DNA from: SSSZ01 sp036732025
Lineage (GTDB): Bacteria > Pseudomonadota > Gammaproteobacteria > Burkholderiales > Rhodocyclaceae
Length of the DNA stretch: 64,000 nt
NCBI GenBank assembly: GCA_036732025.1
Contig: DAINDE010000020.1
Coordinates: 1 to 64,000 of the forward strand
Direction of reading: 5' to 3'
Position 1 is the first letter of the stretch. Each line of letters begins with the position of its first letter. Position numbers and translations under genes: made by a program. This document shows positions 26,871 to 35,900 of this stretch, one piece after another. The notes beneath the pieces are model-generated. The model did not search any database, was not told where the DNA came from, and worked only from the letters and a program-made list of their open reading frames with translations.

Positions 26871-27802
26871 TGAAGCTCCTGGATCAGGCTGCCGGCGTCC
26901 GCCTGCTGGTGGTGGGCGACATCATGCTGGACCGCTACTGGTTCGGCGATGTCAGCCGCATCTCGCCGGAGGCGCCGGTGCCGGTGGTCAAGGTCGAGCG
27001 CAGCGAGGAACGCCTGGGCGGGGCCGCCAACGTGGCGCGCAACGCCACGGCCCTGGGCGGGGCGACCTCGCTGCTTTCGGTGGTGGGCGACGACGAGGCG
27101 GGCCGGAGCCTTTCCCGCCTCTTGAAGGAGGGCGGCATCGACGCCAGCCTGCAGGTGGACGGCGACATCGACACCACCGTCAAGCTGCGTGTCATCGGCC
27201 GCCAGCAGCAGTTGCTGCGCATCGATTTCGAAACCACGCCTTCCCATGAAATCCTGCAGGCCAAATTGCAGGATTTTGAACGCCGGGTGGCGGACTGCGA
27301 CGTTGTCGTCCTCTCCGACTATGGCAAGGGCGGCTTGACCCATATTTCAGACATGATCCGCCTGGCCCGGGCGGCGGATAAACCCGTGCTGGTAGACCCC
27401 AAAGGCGACGACTACGGCAAATATGCCGGCGCCACCCTCATCACCCCCAACCGCGCCGAATTGCGGGAAGTGGTCGGCCGCTGGTCGTCGGAGAGGGATC
27501 TCGAGGCCCGGGCCCAGAAGCTGCGGGGCGAACTGGGCCTGGAAGCCCTGCTGGTGACCCGCAGCGAGGAGGGCATGACCCTCTTCCTGGACGGCGAGGT
27601 CATCCATCAGCCCGCCCAGGCCCGGGAGGTCTTCGACGTTTCCGGCGCGGGCGACACGGTCATCGCCACCCTGGCGGTCATGCTTGCCGCAGGCGCCACC
27701 TGGGCCGACGCCATCCGCGTTGCCAACCTGGCCGGCGGCATCGTCGTCGGCAAGCTCGGCACCGCCGTGGTCAGCCGGGAAGAACTGGCAGCAGCCTTGT
27801 AA
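26870..27802 (+). CDS. hldA: D-beta-D-heptose 7-phosphate kinase
   Basis: PfkB-family kinase that phosphorylates D-glycero-D-manno-heptose 7-phosphate at C1 for LPS inner core. The 310 residues carry RISPEAPVPVVKV, RLGGAANVARNATALGG and the catalytic GAGDTVIATLAVMLAAG. Only the kinase half is present: the adenylyltransferase domain found in the E. coli fusion HldE is absent and must be a separate gene (hldC) elsewhere. Followed by hldD after nine bases. Confidence 0.94.
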   Translation: MKLLDQAAGVRLLVVGDIMLDRYWFGDVSRISPEAPVPVVKVERSEERLGGAANVARNATALGGATSLLSVVGDDEAGRSLSRLLKEGGIDASLQVDGDIDTTVKLRVIGRQQQLLRIDFETTPSHEILQAKLQDFERRVADCDVVVLSDYGKGGLTHISDMIRLARAADKPVLVDPKGDDYGKYAGATLITPNRAELREVVGRWSSERDLEARAQKLRGELGLEALLVTRSEEGMTLFLDGEVIHQPAQAREVFDVSGAGDTVIATLAVMLAAGATWADAIRVANLAGGIVVGKLGTAVVSREELAAAL

Positions 27803-27811
27803 GGAATTCGC

Positions 27812-28810
27812 ATGTATACCGTCGTCACCGGCGCCGCCGGCTTTATCGGCTCCAATATCGTCAAGGCCCTCAACGAGCGGGGCGTCACCAAGATCATCGC
27901 CGTCGACAATCTCACCCGGGCGGACAAGTTCAAGAACCTGGTCGATTGCGAGATCGCCGACTATCTGGACAAGCAGGATTTCATCGAACGCATCCAGGCT
28001 GGCCATTTCGACGGCGAGGTGGACGCCATCTTCCACGAAGGCGCCTGCTCCGACACCATGGAGACCGACGGCCGCTACATGATGGAGAACAACTACCGTT
28101 ACTCCCTCATTCTCCTCGACTGGTGCCTTGACCAGGACGTTCAGTTCCTCTATGCCTCCAGCGCCGCCACCTACGGCGGCAGCAGCGTCTTCAAGGAGGA
28201 GCGGCAGTACGAGGCGCCCCTCAATGTTTACGGCTACTCCAAATTCCTCTTCGACCAGGTGGTGCGGCAGCGGCTGGCGGCGGGGGTGTCGTCCCAGGTC
28301 GTCGGCTTCCGCTACTTCAATGTCTATGGGCCCCGGGAAACCCACAAGGGGCGCATGGCTTCGGTGGCCTTCCACCACTTCAACCAGTTCCGCGCCGACG
28401 GCAAGGTCAGACTTTTCGAGGGCTCCCATGGCTACGGGCCGGGCGAGCAGCAGCGGGACTTCGTCTTCGTTGGCGACGTGGCCAAGGTCAACCTTTTCTT
28501 CCTCGACCATCCGGAGCAGTCCGGCATCTTCAACCTGGGGTCCGGCCGCGCCCAGAGCTTCAATGACGTGGCCGTCGCCACTGTCAACGGTTGCCGGGCC
28601 CTGCGCGGCGAAGCGTCCCTCGACCTGGCCCAGTTGCGGGAACGGGGCTTGCTTGAATACGTTCCGTTCCCCGAGGCCCTGAAGGGCAAGTACCAGGCCT
28701 TCACCCAGGGCGACATCGCCAAGCTGCGGGAGGCTGGCTATGCCGCCCCCATGGCGACGGTGGAGGAGGGGGTGGCCCAATACGTGGAGTGGTTGAACCG
28801 CAATGTATAA
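27812..28810 (+). CDS. hldD: ADP-L-glycero-D-manno-heptose 6-epimerase
   Basis: NADP-dependent epimerase that gives ADP-L-glycero-D-manno-heptose for the LPS core. 332 residues: VVTGAAGFIGSNIVKAL, IFHEGACSDTMETDGRYMME (typical for HldD), YASSAATYGG, VYGYSKFLFDQ (YxxxK) and FRYFNVYGPRETHKGRMASV. AAGGA precedes the start. The stop overlaps the cysM start by eight bases. Confidence 0.96.
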   Translation: MYTVVTGAAGFIGSNIVKALNERGVTKIIAVDNLTRADKFKNLVDCEIADYLDKQDFIERIQAGHFDGEVDAIFHEGACSDTMETDGRYMMENNYRYSLILLDWCLDQDVQFLYASSAATYGGSSVFKEERQYEAPLNVYGYSKFLFDQVVRQRLAAGVSSQVVGFRYFNVYGPRETHKGRMASVAFHHFNQFRADGKVRLFEGSHGYGPGEQQRDFVFVGDVAKVNLFFLDHPEQSGIFNLGSGRAQSFNDVAVATVNGCRALRGEASLDLAQLRERGLLEYVPFPEALKGKYQAFTQGDIAKLREAGYAAPMATVEEGVAQYVEWLNRNV

Positions 28811-29702
28811 AACCCTGCAGGATTTTGTCGGCAATACCCCTCTGGTCAGGCTCACCCGCCTGCCGGGAGCGGAGAACGACCGCCGCGGCAACGTCATCCT
28901 TGCCAAGCTGGAGGGCAACAACCCCGCCGGCTCGGTGAAGGACCGGCCGGCGCTGTCCATGATCGTCCATGCCGAAGCCCGGGGCGATATCAGGCCCGGC
29001 GACACCCTCATCGAGGCCACCTCCGGCAACACCGGCATCGCGCTGGCCATGGCCGCTGCCATGAAGGGCTACCGCATGATCCTGGTCATGCCCGAGAACC
29101 AGAGCATCGAGCGCCGCCAGACCATGCGCGCCTTCGGCGCCGAACTGGTGCTCACCCCCCGCGACGGCGGCATGGAGCTGGCCCGGGACGTGGCCGAGAA
29201 GATGCGGGACGAAGGCAAGGGCATCATCCTCGACCAGTTTGCCAACCCGGACAACCCGCTTGCCCACTACGAGGGTACCGGACCGGAAATCTGGCGGGAC
29301 ACGGCGGGCAAGGTGACCCACTTCGTTTCCAGCATGGGCACCACCGGCACCATCATGGGCACCTCCCGCTACCTCAAGGAAATGAACCCGGCCATCCAGA
29401 GCGTCGGCTGCCAGCCGGAGGAGGGCAGCCAGATCCCCGGCATCCGCAAGTGGCCCGAGGCCTACCTGCCCAGGATTTTCGACCGCTCGCGGGTGGATCG
29501 GGTAGAAAACGTCAGCCAGTCCGACGCCGAGGCCATGACCCGGCGGCTCGCCCGGGAGGAGGGCCTCTTCGCCGGCATCTCCTCCGGGGGGGCCGTTGCC
29601 GTGGCCCTGCGCATCGCCGCCGAGGTGGAGAACGCGGTGATCGTCACCATCATCTGTGACCGGGGCGACCGCTACCTCTCCACCGGCGTGTTCCCCGCCT
29701 GA
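28803..29702 (+). CDS. cysM: Cysteine synthase B
   Basis: PLP enzyme that makes cysteine from O-acetylserine and sulfide or thiosulfate. 299 residues, with the PLP lysine in NNPAGSVKDRPALSM, the phosphate loop EATSGNTGIALAMAAAMKG and the GISSGGAVAVALRIA motif. RIFDRSRVDRVENVSQSDA supports CysM rather than CysK. It overlaps hldD by eight bases and shares one base with the next gene, so it belongs to the same transcript. Confidence 0.94.
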   Translation: MYKTLQDFVGNTPLVRLTRLPGAENDRRGNVILAKLEGNNPAGSVKDRPALSMIVHAEARGDIRPGDTLIEATSGNTGIALAMAAAMKGYRMILVMPENQSIERRQTMRAFGAELVLTPRDGGMELARDVAEKMRDEGKGIILDQFANPDNPLAHYEGTGPEIWRDTAGKVTHFVSSMGTTGTIMGTSRYLKEMNPAIQSVGCQPEEGSQIPGIRKWPEAYLPRIFDRSRVDRVENVSQSDAEAMTRRLAREEGLFAGISSGGAVAVALRIAAEVENAVIVTIICDRGDRYLSTGVFPA

Positions 29703-30493
29703 TGCATTCCCCGGTCCTCGTCTTCGACCTCGAAACCATCCCGGACGTGGCCGGGCTGCGTCGCCTCAACGACCTGGCGGACGACCTCTCCGACGCCGAG
29801 GTCGCCGAACTCGCCTTCCAGCAGCGGCGGGCGAAGACTGGGGGTGATTTCCTGCCGCTCCACCTGCAGCGGGTGGTGACCATCTCCTGTGTCCTGCGGG
29901 CCGGCGAGACCTTCCGCGTCTGGTCACTGTCGGAGCCCGAGCACGGGGAAGGCGAGATCATCCAGCGCTTCTTCGACGGCGTCGAGAAATTCACCCCCCA
30001 GATCGTCTCCTGGAACGGCGGCGGCTTCGACCTGCCGGTGCTGCATTACCGGGGGATGCTTCACGGTGTCGCCGCCCCTCGCTACTGGGACCTCGGCGAC
30101 GGCGACTACGCCGACAGCCGGGACTTCAAGTGGAACAACTACATCAGCCGCTACCACACCCGCCACCTCGACCTCATGGATCTCCTGGCCCTCTACCAGC
30201 CCCGGGCCAACGCTCCCCTCGACGAACTGGCCAAACTCATGGGCTTTCCGGGCAAGCTGGGCATGGACGGCAGCAAGGTGTGGGAAGCGTGGCAGCAGGG
30301 CCGGATCGCCGAAATCCGCGACTACTGCGAGACCGACGTGGTCAATACCTATCTCGTCTACACCCGCTTCCGCCGCCTGCGGGGAGAACTGACGGCCGAG
30401 GAAGAGGCCGCCGAGACCGGTTTTGTCCGCGACCGCCTGGCCGAGATCGGCGCCCCGCACTGGCGACAATTCCTCGACCAGTGGGGCGCCTGA
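29702..30493 (+). CDS. PolB-like 3'-5' exonuclease
   Basis: 263 residues of the predicted PolB-like exonuclease family (DnaQ fold). Exo I motif VFDLETIPD near residue 7, Exo II SWNGGGFDLPVLHYRGM, and a C-terminal Exo III region EIRDYCETDVVNTYLVY give the DEDD acidic set. The family has no polymerase domain; a role in DNA repair or turnover is inferred from the fold only. Coupled to cysM by a shared base; the gene neighbourhood is common in betaproteobacteria. Confidence 0.88.
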   Translation: MHSPVLVFDLETIPDVAGLRRLNDLADDLSDAEVAELAFQQRRAKTGGDFLPLHLQRVVTISCVLRAGETFRVWSLSEPEHGEGEIIQRFFDGVEKFTPQIVSWNGGGFDLPVLHYRGMLHGVAAPRYWDLGDGDYADSRDFKWNNYISRYHTRHLDLMDLLALYQPRANAPLDELAKLMGFPGKLGMDGSKVWEAWQQGRIAEIRDYCETDVVNTYLVYTRFRRLRGELTAEEEAAETGFVRDRLAEIGAPHWRQFLDQWGA

Positions 30494-30586
30494 GCGGCTG
30501 AGTCCCGCCGTTCCCGGTGGCGCGTGCTTTCCCAAGTGGCATAAAGCGCCGTAAGATAGACATTTTCATCCTCGGCGGAAGCAGCA

Positions 30587-31651
30587 ATGACCATCCTCGT
30601 CACCGGCGGCGCCGGTTTCATCGGCAGCAATTTCGTCCTCGACTGGCTGGCCGGGTGCGACGAAACCGTCGTGAACCTTGACGCCCTGACCTACGCCGGC
30701 AACCTCGAAAACCTGGCGTTCCTGCAAGGCGATGCCCGGCACATCTTCGTCCAGGGCAGCATCGGCGATTTCGATCTGGTATCCCGTTTGTTGGCGACCC
30801 ACCGGCCTCGGGCCATCATCAATTTTGCTGCCGAATCCCACGTGGACCGCAGCATCCACGGCCCCGAGGATTTTATCCAGACCAACATCGTCGGCAGCTT
30901 CCGCCTGCTGGAGGCGGTTCGGGCCCACTGGGGCGGCCTTGTCGGCGCCGAGCAGGAGGGGTTCCGCTTCCTCCACGTCTCCACCGACGAGGTCTACGGT
31001 TCGCTTGCCAAGGACGATCCCGCCTTCACCGAAACCAACCGCTACGAGCCCAACAGCCCGTACTCCGCCAGCAAGGCCGCCAGCGACCACCTGGTGCGGG
31101 CCTACCACCACACCTACGGCCTGCCGGTGCTGACCACCAACTGCTCCAACAACTACGGCCCCTACCACTTCCCGGAAAAGCTCATCCCCCTGGTCATCCA
31201 CAACGCCCTGGCCGGCAAGCCCCTGCCCATCTACGGCGACGGCCAGCAGATCCGCGACTGGCTCTACGTCAAGGACCATTGCGCCGCGATCCGCCGGGTG
31301 CTGGAAGCGGGGAGGGTGGGAGAGACCTACAACGTCGGCGGCTGGAACGAGAAGCCGAACCTGGAGGTGGTGCGGACCCTTTGCGCCATCCTTGATGAAC
31401 TGAGTCCCCGGGCCGACGGCCATCCTTATGCGGAACAGATCACCTACGTTGCCGACCGCCCCGGCCACGACCGCCGCTACGCCATCGACGCCACCAAGCT
31501 GGAGCGGGAACTGGGCTGGAAGCCGGCGGAGACCTTCGAGACCGGCATCCGCAAGACCGTGCGCTGGTATCTGGACCACCAGACCTGGGTGAAGAACGTC
31601 ACCAGCGGCGCCTACCGCGAGTGGATCGGCAAGCAATACGGAAGGAATTGA
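30587..31651 (+). CDS. rfbB: dTDP-glucose 4,6-dehydratase
   Basis: Second step toward dTDP-L-rhamnose: removes water from dTDP-glucose. The 354 residues have VTGGAGFIGSNFVLDWL, HVSTDEVYGSL, YSASKAASDHLVRAYHHTYG (YxxxK) and NCSNNYGPYHFPEKLIPL. It opens a three-gene set rfbB-rfbA-rfbC after a 93-base gap in which I saw only weak promoter candidates (TAAGAT at 30552). Confidence 0.97.
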   Translation: MTILVTGGAGFIGSNFVLDWLAGCDETVVNLDALTYAGNLENLAFLQGDARHIFVQGSIGDFDLVSRLLATHRPRAIINFAAESHVDRSIHGPEDFIQTNIVGSFRLLEAVRAHWGGLVGAEQEGFRFLHVSTDEVYGSLAKDDPAFTETNRYEPNSPYSASKAASDHLVRAYHHTYGLPVLTTNCSNNYGPYHFPEKLIPLVIHNALAGKPLPIYGDGQQIRDWLYVKDHCAAIRRVLEAGRVGETYNVGGWNEKPNLEVVRTLCAILDELSPRADGHPYAEQITYVADRPGHDRRYAIDATKLERELGWKPAETFETGIRKTVRWYLDHQTWVKNVTSGAYREWIGKQYGRN

Positions 31652-31655
31652 CATC

Positions 31656-32534
31656 ATGCGCAAGGGCATCATCCTCGCCGGTGGCTCCGGCACCCGCCTC
31701 TACCCGGTGACGCTGGCCGTTTCCAAGCAACTGCTGCCGATCCACGACAAGCCGATGATCTACTACCCGCTGACCACTCTCATGCTGGCCGGCATCCGGG
31801 ACATCCTGATCATCTCCACCCCCCAGGACACGCCGCGCTTCGAGCAACTTCTCGGCGACGGCAGCCAGTGGGGCCTTAATCTTAGCTATGCGGTGCAGCC
31901 CAGCCCCGACGGGCTGGCCCAGGCCTTCATCATCGGCCGCGAGTTCGTCGGCGCCGAATCCAGCGCCCTGGTGCTCGGCGACAACATCTTCTACGGCCAC
32001 GAGTTCGCCGACGACCTGCAGGAAGCCGGACGCCAGGACGAGGGGGCGACCGTTTTCGCCTACCACGTTCATGATCCCGAGCGTTACGGCGTCGTCGAGT
32101 TCGACGCCGGCGGCCGCGCCGTCAGCCTGGAGGAAAAGCCCAAGGTACCGAAATCCAACTACGCGGTGACCGGCCTCTACTTCTACGACAACCGCGTCCT
32201 CGACATCGCCCGCGACCTCAAGCCCTCGGCCCGGGGCGAACTGGAGATCACCGACGTCAACCGCATCTACCTGGAAATGGACGCCCTGCGGGTCAAGGTC
32301 ATGGGGCGCGGCCACGCCTGGCTCGACACCGGCACCCACGAAAGCCTGCTGGACGCCAGCCAGTTCATCGCCACCATCGAAAAGCGCCAGGGGCTCAAGG
32401 TTGCCTGCCCTGAGGAAATCGCCTTCCGCCAGGGCTATATCGATGCCGCCCAACTCGAGCGGTTGGCCCAGCCGATGGTCAAGAACCCCTATGGCCAGTA
32501 CCTGCTGGGCCTGTTGAAAGAGCGAGTCTTCTAA
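31656..32534 (+). CDS. rfbA: Glucose-1-phosphate thymidylyltransferase
   Basis: Makes dTDP-glucose from dTTP and glucose 1-phosphate. 292 residues: GIILAGGSGTRLYPVTLAVS nucleotide-binding loop, KQLLPIHDKPMIYYPL, VLGDNIFYGH and VSLEEKPKVPKSNYAVTGLY. Start ATG four bases after rfbB with AAGGAA overlapping the rfbB stop region. Its product is usually feedback-inhibited by dTDP-rhamnose. The stop abuts rfbC. Confidence 0.97.
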   Translation: MRKGIILAGGSGTRLYPVTLAVSKQLLPIHDKPMIYYPLTTLMLAGIRDILIISTPQDTPRFEQLLGDGSQWGLNLSYAVQPSPDGLAQAFIIGREFVGAESSALVLGDNIFYGHEFADDLQEAGRQDEGATVFAYHVHDPERYGVVEFDAGGRAVSLEEKPKVPKSNYAVTGLYFYDNRVLDIARDLKPSARGELEITDVNRIYLEMDALRVKVMGRGHAWLDTGTHESLLDASQFIATIEKRQGLKVACPEEIAFRQGYIDAAQLERLAQPMVKNPYGQYLLGLLKERVF

Positions 32535-33095
32535 ATGGATGCCATCCCCACCGCCATCGCCGACGTCCTGGTCTTCGAACCCCGCGTTTTTGGCGACGAC
32601 CGCGGTTTTTTCTTCGAGAGCTTCAATCTCCGGCTTTTCCGTGAGCTGACCGGGGCGGATGTCGATTTCGTCCAGGACAACCACTCCAAGTCTGCCCGCA
32701 ATGTCCTGCGGGGGCTCCACTACCAGGTGGCGCCCAAGGCCCAGGGCAAGCTGGTGCGGGTCGTCCAGGGCGAAGTCTTCGACGTGGCCGTGGACATCCG
32801 CCCGGAATCGCCCACCTTCGGGCGTTGGGTGGGGGAAAGGTTGAGCGCCGAGAACAAGCGGCAGATGTGGATCCCGCCCGGCCTCGCCCACGGTTTCGTG
32901 ACCCTGAGCGAAACGGCCGAATTCCTATACAAGACCACCGACTATTACTCCCCCGAGCACGAACGCTGCATCGCCTGGAACGACCCGACCCTGGGCATCG
33001 CCTGGCCCCTGGCAGGGGAGCCGTTGCTCTCCGGCAAGGACCGGCAGGGCATGGCTTTTGCCGACGCTTGTGGTTGCAGCCCCGGCGGCTGTTGA
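32535..33095 (+). CDS. rfbC: dTDP-4-dehydrorhamnose 3,5-epimerase
   Basis: Cupin-fold epimerase, 186 residues, third step of rhamnose synthesis. FFFESFNLRLFRELTG, DNHSKSARNVLRGLHYQ (catalytic histidine), GKLVRVVQGEVFDVAVDIR and WIPPGLAHGFVTLSE are typical. The usual fourth gene, the rfbD reductase, does not follow; a tRNA promoter begins at the stop codon instead. The reductase must be elsewhere or a different sugar is made. Confidence 0.95.
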   Translation: MDAIPTAIADVLVFEPRVFGDDRGFFFESFNLRLFRELTGADVDFVQDNHSKSARNVLRGLHYQVAPKAQGKLVRVVQGEVFDVAVDIRPESPTFGRWVGERLSAENKRQMWIPPGLAHGFVTLSETAEFLYKTTDYYSPEHERCIAWNDPTLGIAWPLAGEPLLSGKDRQGMAFADACGCSPGGC

Positions 33096-33119
33096 CAAGG
33101 CCTCCCATGCCCGTATAAT
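33092..33119 (+). promoter_or_regulatory. Sigma-70 promoter of tRNA-Val
   Basis: Consensus -35 TTGACA (33092-33097) and -10 TATAAT (33114-33119) with a 16-base spacer, 12 bases ahead of the tRNA. The -35 box overlaps the rfbC stop codon. Confidence 0.88.
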
Positions 33120-33131
33120 GCGCGACTCCTT

Positions 33132-33208
33132 AGGCGCATAGCTCAGTTGGTTAGAGCACCACCTTGACATGGTGGGGGTCGTTGGTTCGAATCCAATTGC
33201 GCCTACCA
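33132..33208 (+). tRNA. tRNA-Val (GAC)
   Basis: 77 bases with encoded CCA. Acceptor arms AGGCGCA and TGCGCCT pair over seven bases; D-arm box TAGCTCAGTTGGTTAGAGC; anticodon stem CCACC/GGTGG holding loop TTGACAT, anticodon GAC; T-arm GTTCGAATC. Complete cloverleaf, so functional valine tRNA for GUC/GUU codons. Confidence 0.96.
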
Positions 33209-33297
33209 AATTCCTTGACGGAGCGACTTGATGATTTTCCGAACTAGCACTGCCGCTGTTCTGAAACCGTAATCGAGTCAGCTTTCGTTGAATTGAG

Positions 33298-33327
33298 AAA
33301 AGTGCGGCTCGTCCGCACTTTTTTTTT
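33298..33327 (+). terminator. Intrinsic terminator ahead of thrS
   Basis: Ten-base-pair stem AAAAGTGCGG / CCGCACTTTT with loop CTCGT and a continuing T-run to 33327. It lies 16 bases before the thrS ATG, so besides ending the tRNA-Val transcript it may act as an attenuator for thrS. Confidence 0.85.
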
Positions 33328-33343
33328 GCCCGAGGCCCGGAAA

Positions 33344-35260
33344 ATGCCCGACGTCAAACTGCCCGATGGTTCCATCCGCTCCTATCCTAATCCGCTGACG
33401 GTGGCCGAGGTCGCCGCCAGCATCGGCGCCGGCCTGGCCAAGGCGGCCCTGGCGGGCAAGGTGGATGGCAAGCTGGTCGATACCTCCTTCCTCATTGACC
33501 GCGATGTAGAGCTGGCCATCGTTACCGACCGGGACGCCGAGGGACTCGAGATCATCCGCCACTCCACCGCCCACCTCTTGGCCTATGCGGTGAAGGAGTT
33601 GTTCCCTGATGCCCAGGTCACCATCGGCCCGGTCATCGAAAACGGCTTCTACTACGACTTCGCCTGCAAGCGCCCGTTCACGCCGGAAGACCTGGAGGCG
33701 ATCGAAAAGCGCATGGCCGAACTGGCCAGGAAGGACATCCCGGTCGGCCGCGAGGTCTGGTCGCGGGACGAGGCGGTCAAGTTCTTCCTGGGCCAGGGCG
33801 AGAAGTACAAGGCCGAACTGATCGAGGCGATTCCGGCTGGCGAGCAGGTTTCCCTCTACCGCGAGGGCGATTTCATCGACCTCTGCCGCGGCCCCCACGT
33901 GCCGACCACGGCCAAGCTTAAGGTCTTCAAACTGATGAAGGTGGCCGGCGCCTACTGGCGCGGCGACTCGAAAAACGAGATGCTGCAGCGCATCTACGGC
34001 ACCGCCTGGGCCAAGAAGGAGGACCTGGAGGCCTACCTCCACATGCTGGAAGAGGCCGAGAAGCGCGACCACCGCCGCCTGGGCAAGCAGTACGATCTCT
34101 TCCACATGCAAGAGGAGGCGCCGGGCCTCGTCTTCTGGCACCCCAAGGGCTGGGCGGTATGGCAGGAGATCGAGCAGTACATGCGGGCCGTCTACCGCAA
34201 CAATGGCTACCAGGAAGTGCGCTGCCCGCAGATCCTCGACAAGAGCCTATGGGAAAAGTCAGGTCATTGGGAGCACTACAAGGACAACATGTTCACCACG
34301 TCCTCGGAGAACCGGGACTACGCGGTGAAGCCGATGAACTGCCCCGGCCACGTCCAGGTTTTTAATTCCGACCTCCGCTCCTACCGGGAATTGCCCATCC
34401 GCTACGGCGAATTCGGCTCCTGCCATCGCAACGAGCCGGCCGGCGCCTTGCACGGCCTGATGCGGGTGCGCGGCTTCGTGCAGGACGACGGCCATATCTT
34501 CTGTACCGAGGATCAGATCGAGGCCGAGGTGACGGCCTTCAATTCCCTGGTGAAAAAGGTTTACGCCGATTTCGGCTTCCACGACGTGGCCGTCAAGCTG
34601 GCGCTGCGGCCGGAAGGCCGAGTGGGCTCCGACGAGGTATGGGACAAGGCCGAGGCCGCCCTGCGCCAGGGCCTGCGGGCTTCCGGCCTGGAATGGACGG
34701 AACTGCCGGGGGAGGGCGCATTCTACGGCCCCAAGATCGAATTCCACATCAAGGACGCCATCGGCCGCTCCTGGCAATGCGGCACCATGCAGGTGGATTT
34801 CTCCATGCCCGGCCGCCTGGGTGCCGAGTACGTGGCCGGCGACGACACCCGGCGGGCGCCCGTCATGCTGCACCGCGCCATCCTGGGGTCCCTGGAGCGC
34901 TTCATCGGCATCCTCATCGAGAACTTCTCCGGCGCCTTGCCGCTCTGGCTGGCGCCGGTGCAGGCCGTGGTCCTCAACATCTCCGAAAAACAGGCCGACT
35001 ACGCCGCGGAAGTGGCGCAGAAGCTACACCAGGCGGGCTTCCGGGCCGAGGCTGATTTGCGTAACGAGAAAATTACCTATAAAATTCGGGAACATAGCTT
35101 GAACCGGCTGCCTTACCAACTCGTCGTGGGCGACAAGGAAAAGGAAGCCGGACTGGTGGCCGTGCGTACCCGCGGTGGTCAGGATCTGGGGCAGATGCCC
35201 GTCGATGATCTGATCGAGCGACTTCGGAGGGAAGTCGCGGCGCGAAGTGGCACGGCTTAA
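33344..35260 (+). CDS. thrS: Threonyl-tRNA synthetase
   Basis: Class II synthetase, 638 residues. N-terminal TGS domain starts MPDVKLPDGSIRSYPNPLTV; the editing domain contains the RHSTAHLLAYAVKELFP zinc-type HxxxH; catalytic motifs include MNCPGHVQVFNSDLRSYREL, RYGEFGSCHRNEPAGALHGL and a C-terminal anticodon domain ending LIERLRREVAAR. The ATG at 33344 is the family start; upstream codons cross the terminator hairpin and are not translated. Heads the thrS-infC-rpmI-rplT-pheST block. Confidence 0.97.
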   Translation: MPDVKLPDGSIRSYPNPLTVAEVAASIGAGLAKAALAGKVDGKLVDTSFLIDRDVELAIVTDRDAEGLEIIRHSTAHLLAYAVKELFPDAQVTIGPVIENGFYYDFACKRPFTPEDLEAIEKRMAELARKDIPVGREVWSRDEAVKFFLGQGEKYKAELIEAIPAGEQVSLYREGDFIDLCRGPHVPTTAKLKVFKLMKVAGAYWRGDSKNEMLQRIYGTAWAKKEDLEAYLHMLEEAEKRDHRRLGKQYDLFHMQEEAPGLVFWHPKGWAVWQEIEQYMRAVYRNNGYQEVRCPQILDKSLWEKSGHWEHYKDNMFTTSSENRDYAVKPMNCPGHVQVFNSDLRSYRELPIRYGEFGSCHRNEPAGALHGLMRVRGFVQDDGHIFCTEDQIEAEVTAFNSLVKKVYADFGFHDVAVKLALRPEGRVGSDEVWDKAEAALRQGLRASGLEWTELPGEGAFYGPKIEFHIKDAIGRSWQCGTMQVDFSMPGRLGAEYVAGDDTRRAPVMLHRAILGSLERFIGILIENFSGALPLWLAPVQAVVLNISEKQADYAAEVAQKLHQAGFRAEADLRNEKITYKIREHSLNRLPYQLVVGDKEKEAGLVAVRTRGGQDLGQMPVDDLIERLRREVAARSGTA

Positions 35261-35286
35261 CTTTTGTCGTTTTCAGGAGTTTGACC

Positions 35287-35817
35287 ATCGCTCAGAACAA
35301 GGCGAATCGCCTCAACGAAGAAATTACGGTGCCGGAAATCCGTCTCATTGGGGAAGACGGGGAACAAGTCGGCGTAGTGAGCATCAGGACCGCCTTGCAG
35401 ATGGCGGAGGAAGCAGGAGTGGATCTCGTCGAGATCGCACCGTTGGCCAAGCCTCCCGTCTGCCGCATCATGGACTACGGCAAGTTCAAGTATCAGGAAG
35501 CCAAGAAGGCCCATGAAGCGAAGCTGAAGCAGAAGCAGGTGCAGGTCAAGGAAGTCAAGCTGCGCCCGGGTACCGACGAAAACGACTACCAGATCAAGCT
35601 CAGGAACATGACGCGCTTCCTGGAAGAAGGCGACAAGGTCAAGGTGACCCTGCGCTTCCGGGGCCGCGAGATGGCGCACCAGGAATTCGGCATGCGCCAG
35701 TTGGAACGGATCAAGGCGGATCTCGAGGCCCTCGGGCAGGTCGAGCAGATGCCGAAGATGGAAGGGCGGCAGATGATCATGATCATCGCTCCGGCCAAGA
35801 AGGTTGTAACAAAGTAG
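35287..35817 (+). CDS. infC: Translation initiation factor IF-3, rare ATC start
   Basis: IF-3 keeps ribosomal subunits apart and checks the start codon. About 176 residues from IAQNKANRLNEEITVPEIRL, then the KPPVCRIMDYGKFKYQEAKK linker region and the C-terminal RGREMAHQEFGMRQLERI. A TTG at 35281 also opens the frame, but AGGAG (35275-35279) ends only one base before it and seven bases before the ATC at 35287. Rare AUU/AUC/AUA starts are the rule for infC because IF-3 represses its own mRNA through them, so ATC is chosen. With TTG the protein would be two residues longer. Confidence 0.9.
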   Translation: MAQNKANRLNEEITVPEIRLIGEDGEQVGVVSIRTALQMAEEAGVDLVEIAPLAKPPVCRIMDYGKFKYQEAKKAHEAKLKQKQVQVKEVKLRPGTDENDYQIKLRNMTRFLEEGDKVKVTLRFRGREMAHQEFGMRQLERIKADLEALGQVEQMPKMEGRQMIMIIAPAKKVVTK

Positions 35818-35820
35818 TTG

Positions 35821-35869
35821 GTAGCACCCATAAGTGCCTACGGGTCATCGAAGCGTTCCCGCCGGGAAC
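35821..35869 (+). promoter_or_regulatory. Structured leader before rpmI-rplT
   Basis: Two hairpins can be drawn in the infC-rpmI gap: GTAGCAC / GTGCCTAC with a one-base bulge (35821-35841) and GTTCCC / GGGAAC with loop GCC (35855-35869). L20 represses rpmI-rplT by binding such mRNA structures in other bacteria, so this may be its target. Inference from position and shape only. Confidence 0.4.
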
Positions 35870-35900
35870 CACCTGACGGCATGTCATTAAGGAGCAGAAA

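Noticed and set aside
33209..33343. T-box or ThrS-binding leader before thrS
   Set aside because: No T-box sequence or tRNA-like domain seen; only the terminator hairpin could be supported.
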